This document shows, in pieces, positions 32,244 to 41,174 of a stretch of 59,298 bases of DNA (its first letter is position 1; each line of letters opens with the position of its first letter). The stretch lies in NCBI RefSeq assembly GCF_013283785.1, contig NZ_JABCPZ010000039.1, forward strand, positions 1 to 59,298, given 5' to 3'. The position numbers were made by a program, and so were the translations under genes. The stretch comes from Nonomuraea antri. Lineage in GTDB: Bacteria; Actinomycetota; Actinomycetes; Streptosporangiales; Streptosporangiaceae. The notes beneath the pieces were generated by a model, which was not told where the DNA came from, ran no database searches, and worked only from the letters and a program-made list of their open reading frames with translations.

Positions 32244-34769
32244 ATGATTATCGCGTTCGGGCTGGCTCTGGTGTCGTTCGGGGCGATTGTTTGGTGCACC
32301 GTGCTGGCCGCACCCGTTGCTGGGCCTGAACCGCCCACGAACAACACGGTGCAGGACCCGTGGACCACGGCCGCCGCCCGCGTCTCGCCGCAGACCGGAG
32401 TCCAGCGCCGGGCCACCACCGAGGTGCTGGTCACCACGGCCCGCGACGCGGACCTGGAGGCCGTCCCTGAAGGGCGGGTCGATCCCCGTCAGCGTCCGGT
32501 CAAGGTGACCGTCGTGCACCGGCTGCGGATGAGCCGCGACGACCCCCTGGTCGAGGTGCTGCGCCAGGGCGGTGGCTACCCCGCCTCGATCCAGCAGCTC
32601 ACCGACGGCGTGTTCGGCGCGATCAAGGTGGACGGCCCGCCGCTGGCCACCACCACCCGGCTGGCCCCGCTGCTCACCACCGCGGGCGAGCACACCACCG
32701 TCCAGTTCACCGTGACGCTGCTGCGCCAGGTGAAGGTGGGCAACCTGCTGCGGTTCGACTTCCACGGGCCCAACGCCGTTCCGCTGATCGTGGTGCGCCG
32801 CACGGTCACCGTCGTGCCCGGCGAGTGGACCGTGCTGGGCAGCGAGGGGATCAAGCCGAGCAGGGAGGAGGCGGAGCTGCTGGAGTTCGGGATCGGGCCC
32901 TACCCGGTGACGATGACGCTGGCGCTCGACTCCTACGGCTTCCCCGACCACGAGGCCGAGGACGACTTCTCCTGGGCCACCGCGCTGGGCATCATCACCG
33001 CGATCGCGCTGATCGTGTTCGTGCTGCGCTCGCTGGGCATCCGCTGGTGGCAGCGCGAGGCCAACAGGGAGCTCGCGGTCGGGCTCGGGCTGGCCCTGCC
33101 CACGCTGCTGATCCCGCTGGCCGCCGAGGAGTGGACGCCCGTCGCGTACGTGGTGCTGTTCATGGCCGTGCCCGCCCTGGTGGTGCGGCACGCGGGCCGG
33201 GTCCTGCCGACCAGCCCGCCGTGGACCACCCACGACCTGCTCATCGTCACCGGGCTCGGCGTGGTGCTCGGGATCTGCATGCTGACCTGGTCGTCGCTGC
33301 ACGGCCAGCTGCCCGGGCACACACTGATCGCCGGCGCGGCCGTCGCGTCGGTGGCCGCGGCCGGGTCCGCGGTGGCCTTCACCTCCGACCTCGGCGTGCG
33401 GCCGGTGATCGTCCGGGTGGCGGTGTTGTCGGCCGAGGCCGCGATCGGGCTGCTCGCGCTGGCCCTGTGGTCGCGGGCGCTGCTGTACGGGATCTACCCG
33501 CCCGACAGCATCAGGCTGGTGCTCGCGCTGGCCTGGTCGGCCATCCCGATCGCGGCGGTGGCCGTGGCCACCAAGCGCTGGACGCGCGGCGCGATGCTGG
33601 CCGCCGTCATCGTGGCGCTGCTGGTGCAGGGCTGGCCCACCGAGTGGCTGGACGCCGGCTCCTGGAGCCTGGACGTGCCCGAGCCGGAACCGCCGAAGAT
33701 CGGCGACCTGGTGCTCGATCCGCTGGTGCGCGGGGTGCTCGGGCTGATGCTGCTCGGGTTCGTGCTGCTGGTGCTGCGGCTCAGGCGGCTCGGCGGGCGG
33801 CTGGCGTCCATCGAAAGGCCCGCGGTCGTCTCCACCGCGATCACCTGCCTGATGGTGCTCTACATCACGCCCGGCGGCAGCCTGACGCTGCCCGAGATCG
33901 ACGTGCCGCTGCCGCTGCTCGCGATCACCTCGATCATGGCCTGGCTGACGTCGGCCTGGCTGCTCACCGGGCCGCACGCGTACGTGCCCGAACCGCTCGA
34001 CCTGGAACAACACCGCGAGCTGATCAGGGCGGCGCTGCACAAGCGGCTGCTGCTCGTCTCGGAACAGGAGCTCTACCGCATCGGCCGCGGCAAGATCGGC
34101 GCGGGCGAGCTGGAGATGGGCGAATTCGACCGGTACCGGATGGAACTGGAAGGCGCCCTGCGCCAGCACGGCCGGCACCCGGAGACCGCGTTCGCCACCG
34201 CCGCCGGCTGCACGCCCTGGCACAACGGGGTGCACGCGTTCGTGGTCAGCCTGCTGCTCAGCCTGCCGTTCGCCATCGTGTACGGCTGGCCGTCCGGCGT
34301 GGACGTCACCAGCTTCATCTTCGACGCCCGCTACCTGCTGACGCTGCCGGCCTTCGGGTTCCTGTTCGGCTACTTCTACCCCCGCGTACGCGGCACCCAG
34401 CCCATGACCAAGGCCCTGCACCTGCTGGCGGCGGCCCTGATCACGGAGTTGTCCGGGTATCTGTCGACGCTCGCCGAGCCGGACATCGGCAGCCTGGACA
34501 AGGCGCAGGTGATCGGCATCGTGGTGGGCCAGGTGGCGCTGGTGTGCATCGGGCTCGGGCTGTTCTGGGAGTGGCGGATCATGTACCTGGCGGGCGAGCC
34601 GTGGGCGCGGGTACGCAACCTGCGCAGCATCCGCAGCCTGGCGGCGCCGACGCTGGCGGTGGTGATCGCGGTGGGCACGACGGCGGCCACGTCGGCGGCG
34701 GGGCAGACGGTGGACCGGATCCTCCAGGGTGACCGGGTGACGACCAGCATCACCGGCCCGCCCCGCTGA
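32244..34769 (+). CDS. Large polytopic membrane protein of unknown function
   Basis: 841 residues. ATG at 32244 is chosen because GGGAAAG lies seven bases upstream; GTG at 32229 is in frame. An N-terminal membrane segment (about 1-25) is followed by an extracytoplasmic domain of about 210 residues rich in beta strands (VKVTVVHRLRMSRDDPLVEVL and TTVQFTVTLLRQVKVGNLLRFDFHGP). Then at least 12 hydrophobic segments follow, with a cytoplasmic stretch near 590-660 (DLEQHRELIRAALHKRLLLVSEQELYRIGRG). It resembles uncharacterised actinobacterial DUF-type membrane proteins; exact family not assigned. It ends one base before the converging DUF2461 gene. Confidence 0.85.
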   Translation: MIIAFGLALVSFGAIVWCTVLAAPVAGPEPPTNNTVQDPWTTAAARVSPQTGVQRRATTEVLVTTARDADLEAVPEGRVDPRQRPVKVTVVHRLRMSRDDPLVEVLRQGGGYPASIQQLTDGVFGAIKVDGPPLATTTRLAPLLTTAGEHTTVQFTVTLLRQVKVGNLLRFDFHGPNAVPLIVVRRTVTVVPGEWTVLGSEGIKPSREEAELLEFGIGPYPVTMTLALDSYGFPDHEAEDDFSWATALGIITAIALIVFVLRSLGIRWWQREANRELAVGLGLALPTLLIPLAAEEWTPVAYVVLFMAVPALVVRHAGRVLPTSPPWTTHDLLIVTGLGVVLGICMLTWSSLHGQLPGHTLIAGAAVASVAAAGSAVAFTSDLGVRPVIVRVAVLSAEAAIGLLALALWSRALLYGIYPPDSIRLVLALAWSAIPIAAVAVATKRWTRGAMLAAVIVALLVQGWPTEWLDAGSWSLDVPEPEPPKIGDLVLDPLVRGVLGLMLLGFVLLVLRLRRLGGRLASIERPAVVSTAITCLMVLYITPGGSLTLPEIDVPLPLLAITSIMAWLTSAWLLTGPHAYVPEPLDLEQHRELIRAALHKRLLLVSEQELYRIGRGKIGAGELEMGEFDRYRMELEGALRQHGRHPETAFATAAGCTPWHNGVHAFVVSLLLSLPFAIVYGWPSGVDVTSFIFDARYLLTLPAFGFLFGYFYPRVRGTQPMTKALHLLAAALITELSGYLSTLAEPDIGSLDKAQVIGIVVGQVALVCIGLGLFWEWRIMYLAGEPWARVRNLRSIRSLAAPTLAVVIAVGTTAATSAAGQTVDRILQGDRVTTSITGPPR

Positions 34770-34770
34770 G

Positions 34771-35424
34771 TCAGCGGCGGGGCGGCAGCTCGCTGGCGCG
34801 GACGTGGGCGGACACCCAGTCGATCAGCGGGCGGAACGCGCGCCAATCCGCCCGCACCCGGTCGAGCACCTCCGGCGTGTGCACCCACGGCTCGGGCTCG
34901 TAGCGGCGACCGGCGTAGAGATGGCGGTGGCGCAGGAGCTCGATGCGCGGGTGGTCGGCGTCGAAGCCGCGCGGCCGGGTCTTGAGCCGCTCCCCGCCGA
35001 TCGTGTAGCCGGCCGCTTCGAGCCCGGCCACGACGGCGGCCAGCGGCTTGCCGGTGAGGTCTTCGTCGACCGCCTCCCGGTAGCGGGCCAGCTGGTCACT
35101 GGCCTGGCTGTAGAAGCCGCCGGCCACGAACAGCCCGGACGCGCTGACCTCGACGTAGCAGCCGATGGCCGGCTGCACGTCGGCGAAGGCCCCCTGATGG
35201 GTCTTGTACGGCGACTTGTCCTTGGAGAAGCGCACGTCGCGATACGGCCGGAACAACTGGGCCGGCCCGAACTCACCGGCCAGTTCGTCGGTGAGCGCGA
35301 GCATGGGCGCGCGCACGGCCTCCTCGTAGAGGTGCTTGTGCCGGGTGAAGTAGGTCTTGGAGTTGTCCGCCTCGAGGCCCTCGTAGAACACGAAGGCCTC
35401 GTCGGGAAAGCCGGTGAAACCCAT
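34771..35424 (-). CDS. DUF2461 domain protein
   Basis: 217 residues. MGFTGFPDEAFVFYEGLEADNSKTYFTRHKHLYEEAVRAPM is the typical DUF2461 opening, with FRPYRDVRFSKDKSPYKTHQGA and GCYVEVSASGLFVAGGFY characteristic of the family. Function is unknown; members are widespread soluble proteins. ATG at 35424 matches the family start; the frame is open upstream to 35460 but that extension would overlap the deacetylase gene end. It lies 32 bases after the deacetylase gene and may be co-transcribed with it. Confidence 0.9.
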   Translation of the reverse strand: MGFTGFPDEAFVFYEGLEADNSKTYFTRHKHLYEEAVRAPMLALTDELAGEFGPAQLFRPYRDVRFSKDKSPYKTHQGAFADVQPAIGCYVEVSASGLFVAGGFYSQASDQLARYREAVDEDLTGKPLAAVVAGLEAAGYTIGGERLKTRPRGFDADHPRIELLRHRHLYAGRRYEPEPWVHTPEVLDRVRADWRAFRPLIDWVSAHVRASELPPRR

Positions 35425-35456
35425 GACGTTCAGAGTGCCACGGGTCACCGACAGAC

Positions 35457-36236
35457 TCACCTCTCGATGTAGGTCAACCCCGGTGTCGGCGGCTGACCGT
35501 ACAGCTCGGAGACGGTGACGAACGTGTACCCCTTCCTGGCCAGGGTGTCGAGCATGGCGGGCACGGCGTCCACGCTGCTGGCGTGGATGTCGTGCAGCAG
35601 GACGATCGAGCCCGGCTTGGCCTCGCCGCCGCGCTGGGCCACCACGCCGGCCGACCGGTTGAGCCAGTCGAGGGTGTCGACGGTCCAGAGGATCTGGGCC
35701 ATGCCCTGCTGTCGCGAGGCCTCGGCGACGGCGTCGTTCGTCGCGCCGTACGGCGGCCGCATCAGCCGCATCCGCACCCCGGTGATCTTCTCCACCAGGT
35801 CGCCGGTGCCTTTGAGCTCGCGGTGCAGCGCCTCCTGGGACAGCCCGGTGAGCGTGGGATGGCTCCAGGAGTGGTTGCCGAGCTCGTGGCCGTCCTCGAC
35901 GATGCGCCGGGTCAGGCGGCCGCCGGGATCGGCGGCCACCATCTGCCCGAGCACGAAGAACGTGGCCTTGACGTCACGCCGGCTCAGGATGTCCAGGAGC
36001 CTGGCGGTCTGCTCGTTGGGTCCGTCGTCGAAGGTCAGCGCCACGCATTTGAGGCGCTTGCAGTCGAACTTCCGACTTCGCGGCCAGTCGGCCTGCTGCG
36101 AGATCAGGCGTTTGGCCAATATCTTCGGGTCCACCGCGGCCGGTGGCGGGGCCACGACCACGGAATCGTGCGATACCGGTTGAGTTCCACAGCCCGCCAG
36201 CGTCAGGAACGCCAGCGGCAAAGCCCATGCGCGCAT
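35457..36236 (-). CDS. Polysaccharide deacetylase (NodB family) lipoprotein
   Basis: Removes N- or O-acetyl groups from cell-wall or extracellular polysaccharide outside the membrane. 259 residues with lipobox LTLAGC near residue 16. NodB motifs: VALTFDDGP (metal Asp pair), HELGNHSWSHPTL (His-x3-His), RPPYGAT (Arg/Pro motif), and ILWTVDTLDWLN then GSIVLLHDIHASSVDAVPAM (Asp-His catalytic/ligand motifs). All five motifs are intact, so activity is expected. Peptidoglycan GlcNAc or MurNAc is the likely substrate. Confidence 0.93.
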   Translation of the reverse strand: MRAWALPLAFLTLAGCGTQPVSHDSVVVAPPPAAVDPKILAKRLISQQADWPRSRKFDCKRLKCVALTFDDGPNEQTARLLDILSRRDVKATFFVLGQMVAADPGGRLTRRIVEDGHELGNHSWSHPTLTGLSQEALHRELKGTGDLVEKITGVRMRLMRPPYGATNDAVAEASRQQGMAQILWTVDTLDWLNRSAGVVAQRGGEAKPGSIVLLHDIHASSVDAVPAMLDTLARKGYTFVTVSELYGQPPTPGLTYIER

Positions 36237-36263
36237 GCTTCCCCCCGAGAAGCCGCACGCGGT

Positions 36264-36569
36264 CTATGGATAATCTTGGGCCGGATCCCCTCGTAGCTCC
36301 TTGGTCAGGTCGTCCCACCAAGGTGGGATGTCCGCCTGCAGCTCCGTGTAGCGTCGCGCCACTCGAATGGCACATCCACCCGGATCTGTACCCAAATGTC
36401 GGCGTTTCACCGCTCCTTCCTGCCAGCGATAGAAGCCGTCCCGGTAACGCACGACCAGGCCTATCCACACCGAGAGAGTCGCATCGTCGCCTACTTCATA
36501 CGCGCTGGTGACGCCCAGACCGTGAAGCTCCGCCTGGAGCTTCTCCGTCGCCGCACGCGCTTCGCTCAC
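36264..36569 (-). CDS. Small hypothetical protein, 101 aa
   Basis: No family recognised. Starts at GTG 36569 (MSEARAATEKLQAELHGLG). A single small alpha/beta-like domain with LSVWIGLVVRYRDGFYRWQEG and an acidic C-terminus WWDDLTKELRGDP. GC is a little below its neighbours. It sits 27 bases upstream of the deacetylase gene on the same strand. A YRDGFYRW-type motif is seen in small proteins next to actinobacterial regulators. The region 36570-36689 upstream contains no gene. Confidence 0.55.
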   Translation of the reverse strand: MSEARAATEKLQAELHGLGVTSAYEVGDDATLSVWIGLVVRYRDGFYRWQEGAVKRRHLGTDPGGCAIRVARRYTELQADIPPWWDDLTKELRGDPAQDYP

Positions 36570-36689
36570 ACGTCACCCCCTGCCGACGTTTCGCCGTACA
36601 CCCAGGGATGTACCCAACAACGGGCATCAGCCGTCCAAGACATGGAGTAATCATGAAACTCCACATGGTGATCCGGAGGGAGTTCTGTG

Positions 36690-37274
36690 TTATTGGTCGG
36701 GCGCCTCTCGCGGCTCGGCCACCATCATGATGAACCGCAGCTCCTGTTCCCCCTGGTTGGCGTAGCGATGCGCCCGGTCGGCGGTGAAGAGCACGGCGTC
36801 GTCCTGCCGGATCGTGTGGCTCTTGCCGTACACGGTGAGCGTCAGCTCGCCCGACAGGACGGTCAGCATCTCGCGCGTGCCCGGCGGGTGCGCGTCGCCG
36901 TCGTGGTGCTCGCCGGGGGCCAGCCGCCAGTCCCACAGCTCCAGGATCATCGGCGCGTCCGCGCCGACCAGCAGCCGCGCCTCGACCTCGCCCTGGCGGA
37001 ACGTGACGACGTCCGACTTGTCGACGACGCGCACCATCGGCACGTCGGAGACCTCGACCAGCCTGGCCACGGTGACGCCCAGCGCGGAGGCGATCCTGGT
37101 CAGCGTGGAGACGCTGGGGTTCGTCCGGCCCTGCTCCACCTGGACGAGCATGCCCCTGCTCACCCCCGACCTGGCGGCCAGCGCGTCGAGCGTGAGCCCG
37201 CGATGCGAGCGCTGCGCCCTGACGTTGTTCGCGATGGCCTGCGTGATCGTCTCCGGATCCTCCATGCGGTTCAT
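36690..37274 (-). CDS. XRE-family regulator with C-terminal cupin domain
   Basis: 194 residues. The XRE helix-turn-helix is NVRAQRSHRGLTLDALAARSGVSRGMLVQVEQGRTNPS; the cupin (about 115-185) has EHHDGDAHPPGTREMLTVLSGELTLTVYG and HRYANQGEQELRFIMM. Such proteins bind small ligands in the cupin and repress adjacent transport genes. ATG at 37274 lies five bases after a -10-like TATCAC, and ATG at 37265 follows TACAAT, so either could be a leaderless start. It is divergent from the EamA exporter, its likely target. Confidence 0.9.
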   Translation of the reverse strand: MNRMEDPETITQAIANNVRAQRSHRGLTLDALAARSGVSRGMLVQVEQGRTNPSVSTLTRIASALGVTVARLVEVSDVPMVRVVDKSDVVTFRQGEVEARLLVGADAPMILELWDWRLAPGEHHDGDAHPPGTREMLTVLSGELTLTVYGKSHTIRQDDAVLFTADRAHRYANQGEQELRFIMMVAEPREAPDQ

Positions 37275-37289
37275 TGTAGTGATACTGAT

Positions 37290-37331
37290 TTGCACTCTGT
37301 TGCACCCTGCGTGTTGTACTAGTAGTGCAAC
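37290..37331. promoter_or_regulatory. Operator cluster between XRE regulator and EamA transporter
   Basis: TTGCAC occurs at 37290-37295 and 37300-37305 (ten-base, one-turn spacing) and inverted as GTGCAA at 37325-37330. gttgtactagtagtgcaac (37313-37331) is an imperfect palindrome. Location between divergent genes suits control by the XRE protein. Confidence 0.55.
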
Positions 37332-37355
37332 CTGTTGAACTTCAGAGGGGGACGC

Positions 37356-38189
37356 GTGACTGCGGTGATACTCGCCACCGCCTGTGCCGTCGTGTACGGC
37401 ACGGCGGACTTCTTCGGCGGACTTGGTGCGAAACGGTCACCGGTTCTGGCCGTCGTCGCGCTGTCGCAACTGGCCGGGCTGGCGCTGATCGTCGCGCTGC
37501 TGCCGGTCCTGCCCGGCGATCTCAGCGCGCCGGCGCTGCTGTGGGGGCTGGCCGCAGGGATCTCGGGCGCGCTCGGGCTGGTCATGTTCTACCGGGCGCT
37601 GGCCGTCGGCGTGATGTCGGTGGTCGCCCCGGCCACCGCGGTGACCTCGGCGGCGCTGCCGGTGTTGTGGGGGCTGGCCAGCGGCGAACGCCCGCAGTTC
37701 TGGGCGCTGGTCGGCGTGGCGCTGGCGCTCGGCGCCGTGCTCCTGGTCAGCCAAGACAGGTCGTCGTCGGGCGGCGGCTCGGCGGGCTCGGTGATCGTCG
37801 CGCTGGTGGCCGGGGTCGGGTTCGGCGGGTTCTTCGTCCTGCTGGCCCAGGCGCCGCACGAGGCCGGGCTGTGGCCGCTGGCCGGCGCGAGACTGTCCTC
37901 GATCACCCTGGTGGTGACGATCGCGCTGGCGACGCGGCGCGCGCTCAGGCCGGGTCCCGGCTCGATCCGTCTCATCCTGGCCGCGGGACTGCTCGACATG
38001 ACGGCCAACGTGCTGTACCTGCTGGCCCAGCGCGAAGGGCTGTTGAGCCTGGTCGCGGTGCTGGTCTCGCTCTATCCGGCGAGCACGCTGCTGCTGGCCA
38101 GGCAGGTGCTCGGCGAGCGGCTGCGGCCCGTCCAGGTGGCCGGCGTCGCATGCGCGCTCGTCGCGGTGGGGCTGATAGCCGTTGCATAG
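37356..38189 (+). CDS. EamA/DMT-family membrane transporter
   Basis: Drug/metabolite transporter, 277 residues, with ten hydrophobic segments arranged as two EamA halves (about 1-135 and 145-277). VMFYRALAVGVMSVVAPATAVTSAALPVLWGL and VLYLLAQREGLLSLVAVLVSLYPASTLLLARQVLGERL are the repeated half signatures. GTG at 37356 has an AGAGGGGG ribosome binding site. The adjacent XRE-cupin regulator suggests it exports a metabolite or inhibitor. The MEDS gene follows after 27 bases. Confidence 0.92.
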   Translation: MTAVILATACAVVYGTADFFGGLGAKRSPVLAVVALSQLAGLALIVALLPVLPGDLSAPALLWGLAAGISGALGLVMFYRALAVGVMSVVAPATAVTSAALPVLWGLASGERPQFWALVGVALALGAVLLVSQDRSSSGGGSAGSVIVALVAGVGFGGFFVLLAQAPHEAGLWPLAGARLSSITLVVTIALATRRALRPGPGSIRLILAAGLLDMTANVLYLLAQREGLLSLVAVLVSLYPASTLLLARQVLGERLRPVQVAGVACALVAVGLIAVA

Positions 38190-38209
38190 CCCGACCGTGC
38201 TTGTTACGT
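38182..38209 (+). promoter_or_regulatory. Putative promoter of the MEDS/HATPase gene
   Basis: -35 TTGCAT (38182-38187), 16-base spacer, -10 TTACGT (38204-38209), seven bases before the GTG at 38217, suggesting a leaderless transcript. The -35 overlaps the end of the EamA gene. Confidence 0.4.
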
Positions 38210-38216
38210 TTCGCCC

Positions 38217-39161
38217 GTGCGCCCTGACCGGGCACGTTCCGTTGGTGAGTCGTTCAAGCACGTCGCGGTGCCATACGACTCTGATGAGGCCTTTCTGGGA
38301 TTCGTCGCGCCCCGCGTCCGCGCCGCGCTGAACGAGGGCAGGCGCGTGCTGGTGGTGACCTGCGCGCGCAAGCTGACACTGCTGGCCGACGAGCTGGGCC
38401 GCGACGCCGGACGCGTCGACAGCCGGGTCTCCAGCACCTGGTACGGCCACCCGCACCGGACCCTGGCCGCCTATCACGAGTACACCCGGGGACGCCGGAC
38501 CCTGGTGGTCGGCGAGCCGGTCTGGAACGGCAGGAGTGAGCGGGAGATCAGGCAGCTGATCCGCTACGAATCGGTGCTCAACACCGCGCTCGAACCGGCC
38601 GCCGCGACCATGTTGTGCCTGTACGACCTGCGCCAGGTGCCGGAGACCGTCCTGGACCTGGAGCCGGTGATCCACCCGCTGCGGCTGGGCGCCGACGGCG
38701 AGGCGACGAGCCTGCGCTTCGTGCAGCCGCACGAACTGGTGCTGAACGGCGACCGCGCCCCGCTGCCCGCCCCCGGCGACGACGCCGAGACCGTGCGCTT
38801 CACCGCCCGCGAGCTCAAGCGGCTGCGCCAGACGGTGGGCGACTTCGCCAGGTCGGCCGGGATGGACCGCAATCTGATCACCTCGCTGGTGCTGAGCGTG
38901 TCGGAGATCGCCGCCAACAGCGTCGAGCACGGCGCCGGCTACGGCACGATCGCGATGTGGGTGCAGGGCAGGGAGCTGATCTGCGAGATCGCCGACCCGG
39001 GAGGTGCGCTGGACGACCCGCTGCCCGGCTACATACCGCCGGAGCCCGAATCCCCCAGGGGATACGGGCTCTGGATCAGCCGCCAGCTCTGCGACCACGT
39101 CGAGCTGCGGGCCGAGAACGGGATGTTACGCGTACGGCTGCACATGAGCCTCGACGCGTAG
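38217..39161 (+). CDS. MEDS sensory domain plus HATPase_c anti-sigma-type protein
   Basis: 314 residues. The N-terminal domain (about 12-165) has the MEDS fold pattern VGESFKHVAVPYDSDEAFLGFVAPRVRAALNEGRRVLVVTC; the C-terminal 120 residues form a GHKL/RsbW-type ATPase with N box SEIAANSVEHGAG, G1 CEIADPGG and G2 GYGLWISRQL. No histidine-kinase phosphoacceptor box is seen, so it probably acts as a serine kinase or sigma/anti-sigma-type regulator. GTG start. It converges with the orphan sigma factor gene and may influence a partner switch. Confidence 0.87.
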   Translation: MRPDRARSVGESFKHVAVPYDSDEAFLGFVAPRVRAALNEGRRVLVVTCARKLTLLADELGRDAGRVDSRVSSTWYGHPHRTLAAYHEYTRGRRTLVVGEPVWNGRSEREIRQLIRYESVLNTALEPAAATMLCLYDLRQVPETVLDLEPVIHPLRLGADGEATSLRFVQPHELVLNGDRAPLPAPGDDAETVRFTARELKRLRQTVGDFARSAGMDRNLITSLVLSVSEIAANSVEHGAGYGTIAMWVQGRELICEIADPGGALDDPLPGYIPPEPESPRGYGLWISRQLCDHVELRAENGMLRVRLHMSLDA

Positions 39162-39177
39162 CCCCGGACACCAAGAA

Positions 39178-39204
39178 GTCCTGGACGCGAGAAACGTCCA
39201 GGAC
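39178..39204. terminator. Bidirectional terminator
   Basis: gtcctggacg and cgtccaggac form a perfect 10-bp stem with loop cgagaaa, between the converging MEDS/HATPase and sigma factor genes. Confidence 0.75.
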
Positions 39205-39219
39205 CTTCAGCTCTCCCCG

Positions 39220-39804
39220 TCAGGCCGCGCGCTGCGCGGGCAGGCGCACGGCGCCCTCCTCGCGGGCGTACTCCTCCAGCATGCCGCGCAGCTGGCGGCG
39301 ACCCCGGTGCAGCCGCGACATGACCGTCCCGATGGGCGTGCCCATGCGCTCGGCGATCTCCTTGTACGGGAATCCCTCCACGTCGGCCAGGTAGACGGCC
39401 ACGCGGAAGTCCTCCGGCAGCGAGCGCAGCGCGTTCATCACGACGCTGTCGGGAAGCCGGTCGAGCGCCTCGGTCTCGGCCGACTTCAGCCCGGTCGAGG
39501 TGTGGGACTCGGCCGCGTGCAGCTGCCAGTCCTCGATGTCCTCGGCCGCCGACAGCTTCGGCGAACGCTGCTTCTTGCGGTAATCGTTGATGAAGTTGTT
39601 GGTGAGGATCCGGTGCAGCCACGCCTTGAGGTTGGTGCCCTCACGGAACTGGTGGTAGGACGTGTAGGCCTTGGCCACCGTCTCCTGCACGAGGTCCTCG
39701 GCGTCGGCGGTGTTACGGGTCAGGCGCATGGCGGAGGCGAACAGCTGCGACGTCACGGGCACGACATCGCGCTCGAACCAGTCCTGACGCTGCTCTTCGG
39801 TCAT
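39220..39804 (-). CDS. ECF sigma factor, SigR/SigH-like
   Basis: 194 residues, group ECF sigma. Sigma region 2: [47 protein letters not shown]; linker [21 protein letters not shown]; region 4: [45 protein letters not shown]. These residues closely follow Streptomyces SigR, which controls thiol-oxidative stress. In those systems the zinc anti-sigma RsrA gene follows; here the downstream gene is on the other strand, so this copy is orphaned. ATG at 39804 is chosen; a TTG nine bases upstream has a better-placed GGGGGA. No SigR-type GGAAT/GTT promoter was found in 39805-40047. Confidence 0.92.
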   Translation of the reverse strand: MTEEQRQDWFERDVVPVTSQLFASAMRLTRNTADAEDLVQETVAKAYTSYHQFREGTNLKAWLHRILTNNFINDYRKKQRSPKLSAAEDIEDWQLHAAESHTSTGLKSAETEALDRLPDSVVMNALRSLPEDFRVAVYLADVEGFPYKEIAERMGTPIGTVMSRLHRGRRQLRGMLEEYAREEGAVRLPAQRAA

Positions 39805-40017
39805 GGTGATCAATTCAATTCCCCCTTGCGCTATCCCCCGACTCGGCACAAGCCGCCTGACAGCATCCCCAGCATCGCAAGTCCCGCATAAGGGACGCGT
39901 TAGTAGGATTTCGCCTGGTCAGAAGGGGTGTACAGTCCATCTGCTCGCGGCGTGCGTGGTCACGTCCACGGCCGGACAAGTCTCATTATCATAACACTAA
40001 CTACCCAATTGCGCACT

Positions 40018-40023
40018 TATAGT
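40018..40023 (+). promoter_or_regulatory. Putative -10 element of the Cds1-like gene
   Basis: TATAGT, in the AT-richest stretch of this area, 24 bases upstream of the ATG. A matching -35 is weak (CACTAA at 39995-40000, 17-base spacing). Confidence 0.4.
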
Positions 40024-40047
40024 GGCCAGAATCACAGGGGATAGCGT

Positions 40048-41127
40048 ATGAGCATGGATTTCGTGGACCGTCACGACACGGGAACGCGCCGTTGGGTGGC
40101 GGAGGCCATTCGCAAGGTCGAGGCCGACGCCAATCGTAGTTGTGACACACACCTGCACGTCTTTCCGCTGCCCCAGCACTGGGGCGTAAACCTCTACCTG
40201 AAAGACGAGTCGGTGCACCCGACCGGTTCACTGAAGCACCGGCTCGCGCGGTCCTTGTTCCTGTACGGCCTGGCCAACGGCTGGATCGGCCCGACGACCA
40301 CGATCGTCGAGGCGTCGAGCGGATCGACGGCGGTCAGCGAGGCGTACTTCGCCCGGCTGCTCGGGCTGCCGTTCATCGCGGTGATGCCGGCGTCCACATC
40401 GCCGGAGAAATGTCACCTGATCGAGTTTTACGGCGGCAAATGTCATCTCGTCGATGATCCGGGGGCGATCTACGACGAGTCACACCGGCTGGCGGCCGAG
40501 ACCGGCGGTCACTTCATGGACCAGTTCACCTACGCGGAGCGAGCGACCGACTGGCGTGGGAACAACAACATCGCCGAGTCCATTTATTCCCAGATGGCCA
40601 TGGAGCCCCATCCCGAGCCGGCCTGGATCGTGGTGGGCGCGGGAACCGGCGGCACCTCGTCCACGATCGGGCGTTACATCCGCTACCGCCGCCACCAGAC
40701 GCGGCTCGCGGTGGTCGACCCCGAGGGGTCGGCGTTCTACCCGGGCTGGGTCTCCGGCGACACGTCCGTGACCGCGCCGGGCTCGCGCATCGAGGGCATC
40801 GGCCGGCCGCGCGTGGAGCCGTCGTTCCTGCCCGCGGTCATCGACCGGATGATCACCGTGCCCGACGCCCGCTCGATCGCCGCCATGCACTGGACGCGCG
40901 AGGTGACGGGCCTGGAGGTGGGCGGCTCGACCGGAACGAACCTCGCCGCCTGTGTGGAGCTGATCCGCGAGATGCGCGAGTCCGGCGACCAGGGCAGCAT
41001 CGTGACGCTGATCTGCGACAGCGCGATCAGGTACCGGGGCACCTACGACAACCCGGAGTGGCTGGCCGCCCAGCGGCTCGACCTCGAACCGCACCTGGCC
41101 GACCTGCGCGCCTTCCTGCCGCGCTGA
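40048..41127 (+). CDS. PLP-dependent cysteine desulfhydrase, Cds1-like
   Basis: 359 residues, fold-type II PLP enzyme resembling Mycobacterium tuberculosis Cds1 (Rv3684), which releases sulfide, ammonia and pyruvate from cysteine. PLP lysine in [15 protein letters not shown], cofactor loop [44 protein letters not shown] phosphate-binding and later [15 protein letters not shown] and STGTNL. Ribosome binding site GGGGA precedes ATG 40048. It is divergent from the SigR-like gene; a role in thiol homeostasis is inference. Confidence 0.88.
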   Translation: MSMDFVDRHDTGTRRWVAEAIRKVEADANRSCDTHLHVFPLPQHWGVNLYLKDESVHPTGSLKHRLARSLFLYGLANGWIGPTTTIVEASSGSTAVSEAYFARLLGLPFIAVMPASTSPEKCHLIEFYGGKCHLVDDPGAIYDESHRLAAETGGHFMDQFTYAERATDWRGNNNIAESIYSQMAMEPHPEPAWIVVGAGTGGTSSTIGRYIRYRRHQTRLAVVDPEGSAFYPGWVSGDTSVTAPGSRIEGIGRPRVEPSFLPAVIDRMITVPDARSIAAMHWTREVTGLEVGGSTGTNLAACVELIREMRESGDQGSIVTLICDSAIRYRGTYDNPEWLAAQRLDLEPHLADLRAFLPR

Positions 41128-41134
41128 TCCGGGC

Positions 41135-41169
41135 GGTGACGCCCGCCCCTGCTACGGGCGGGCGTCACC
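41135..41169. terminator. Strong bidirectional terminator
   Basis: ggtgacgcccgccc and gggcgggcgtcacc form a perfect 14-bp stem with a 7-base loop between the converging Cds1-like gene and the siderophore-binding protein gene. Confidence 0.9.
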
Positions 41170-41174
41170 CCTGG

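Noticed and set aside
39805..40047. SigR-type promoter (GGAAT with GTT) in the sigma/Cds1 intergenic region
   Set aside because: No correctly spaced pair was found on either strand.
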